Shown here piece by piece: positions 63,152 through 64,000 of a stretch of DNA of 64,000 bases; position 1 is the stretch's first letter; each line of letters starts with the position of its first letter. Below the pieces are notes generated by a model. That model saw only the letters and a program-made list of their open reading frames with translations, made no database searches and was not told where the DNA came from. This DNA comes from Berghia stephanieae. Taxonomy: Eukaryota; Mollusca; Gastropoda; Nudibranchia; Aeolidiidae. A program made the translations under genes and the position numbers. The stretch lies in assembly GCA_034508935.3 (NCBI GenBank), contig CM067443.1:3964972-4028971 (forward strand). The letters are read 5' to 3'.

Positions 63152-63437
63152 AATAAGCGCACGTCGATGAGACCCTATGATTATACGTTTTTCGTGAAAA
63201 AAAAAAGAAGCCGATCATAATAAGTACGAATAACAAATCTGACAGATAGATAGATAATTAAAAGATTAAGACAAAAAATTGTGGATTAGAATGTCTCATA
63301 AGCTCAAATTTCTGAAGCTGTGAATGATATCTAACATATTTCTTCTTTGCTGTATACAATCTTCATCTCTCCTTTGGACTTCAACGGTCAGCTTTTACCT
63401 TTCCCCTGCTCTCAAGAGTCCCATTTATTTTGTCATT

Positions 63438-63656
63438 TGTCTCGAAACGGTATTATGTTGGAATGAATTGGACCCCGAAAATGACTTTAGAACTAAATTG
63501 ATAGTAAATACCAATTTTTGAGCTTTTGTATTGTGAGAAATTGTCATCATTCTCTAACATAACAAATCGAAACAAACCCCAAGTTTCATGTTTTGTCAAT
63601 AAATTCAAATTTTTTTTTCGCCCAAGCCATCCCGACATAATACCGTTTAGAGACGG
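63438..63656. mobile_element. short inverted-repeat element, copy 2
   Basis: It has better-kept ends than the 49-kb copy: GTCTCGAAACGGTATTATGT at the left and GTCTCTAAACGGTATTATGT read inward from the right. About 218 bp. The target duplication is unclear. Confidence 0.7.
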
Positions 63657-64000
63657 TGAGTCACATTTTTGGAAGTTTGCTGTTAAGTGCAATTAACAGG
63701 TAGATAGATAACCAAGCCCCTCGGACAATCGTCGTAATGTAAACAATGGTATTGATTGGTAGACACAGCAAACTACACAGATTTTTACTATCGATGGTAT
63801 GTGTCTAAATAAAATACCCACTGTTCAACGGCTTGGTCAATAGAACTAACACAGAAAACTATGTATAAATGTAACCGTTTAAAATCTGATCGAGAAAATC
63901 GTGTGATAACTAGTCACCCATTTGACGGTATAAAAACAATAACAATGATCAGAGAGAGAGAGGGCGATTTCATTCACGTTACTGTTTATAAACAAACAAA

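Overview
This 64-kb window looks like an animal nuclear genome, most likely a mollusc or another lophotrochozoan. It is AT-rich, genes are split by 1-5 kb introns, and most of the DNA is transposable elements: tRNA-derived SINEs, 5'-truncated LINEs, Tc1/mariner, pogo and piggyBac-type elements, a CsRn1-like LTR element, and many microsatellites. The species call is inference from repeat style, not from a marker gene.

Two host genes can be supported. The first, on the + strand at about 5.47-11.5 kb, has a well supported 259-nt exon (5878-6136) and a 2.4-kb terminal exon (9106-11496). They join in phase 0 and predict a Lys/Glu-rich protein of about 880 residues that I do not recognise. The second, on the - strand from 57.0 kb down to 25.8 kb, is a complete-looking ABCB6/HMT-1-type half ABC transporter in 20 coding exons. 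TMD0 lies at 57.0-49.4 kb, the six-helix TMD at 47.1-38.2 kb and the nucleotide-binding domain at 37.3-25.8 kb. Walker A, Q-loop, LSGGEKQR signature, Walker B and H-loop are all present. Exons 8, 12 and 13 show net losses of bases; these may be consensus errors in a hard-to-assemble stretch or real damage.

Layout: 0-3.1 kb, CsRn1-like LTR element inserted in a LINE; 3.1-5.5 kb, SINEs and low-complexity DNA; 5.5-11.6 kb, unknown gene; 11.6-14.3 kb, a pogo/Tigger derivative and a Tc1 element; 14.3-20 kb, microsatellite, a large tandem duplication and SINE-like pairs; 20.1-24.1 kb, three Tc1/mariner-type elements of different decay; 25.7-57.1 kb, the ABC transporter with its repeat-filled introns; 57.1-64 kb, its upstream region, with LINE relics, a 12-copy minisatellite carrying an AP-1/MARE-like core, a long pyrimidine tract and two small inverted-repeat elements.

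Most notable: the 24-bp array of TGAGTCA sites about 3.3 kb upstream of the porphyrin-transporter-like gene; a 45-bp minisatellite that has multiplied the 3' splice site of ABC exon 12; a 114-bp intronic array that keeps an open frame; a LINE reading frame that runs uninterrupted into the last ABC exon; and the unrecognised + strand gene.
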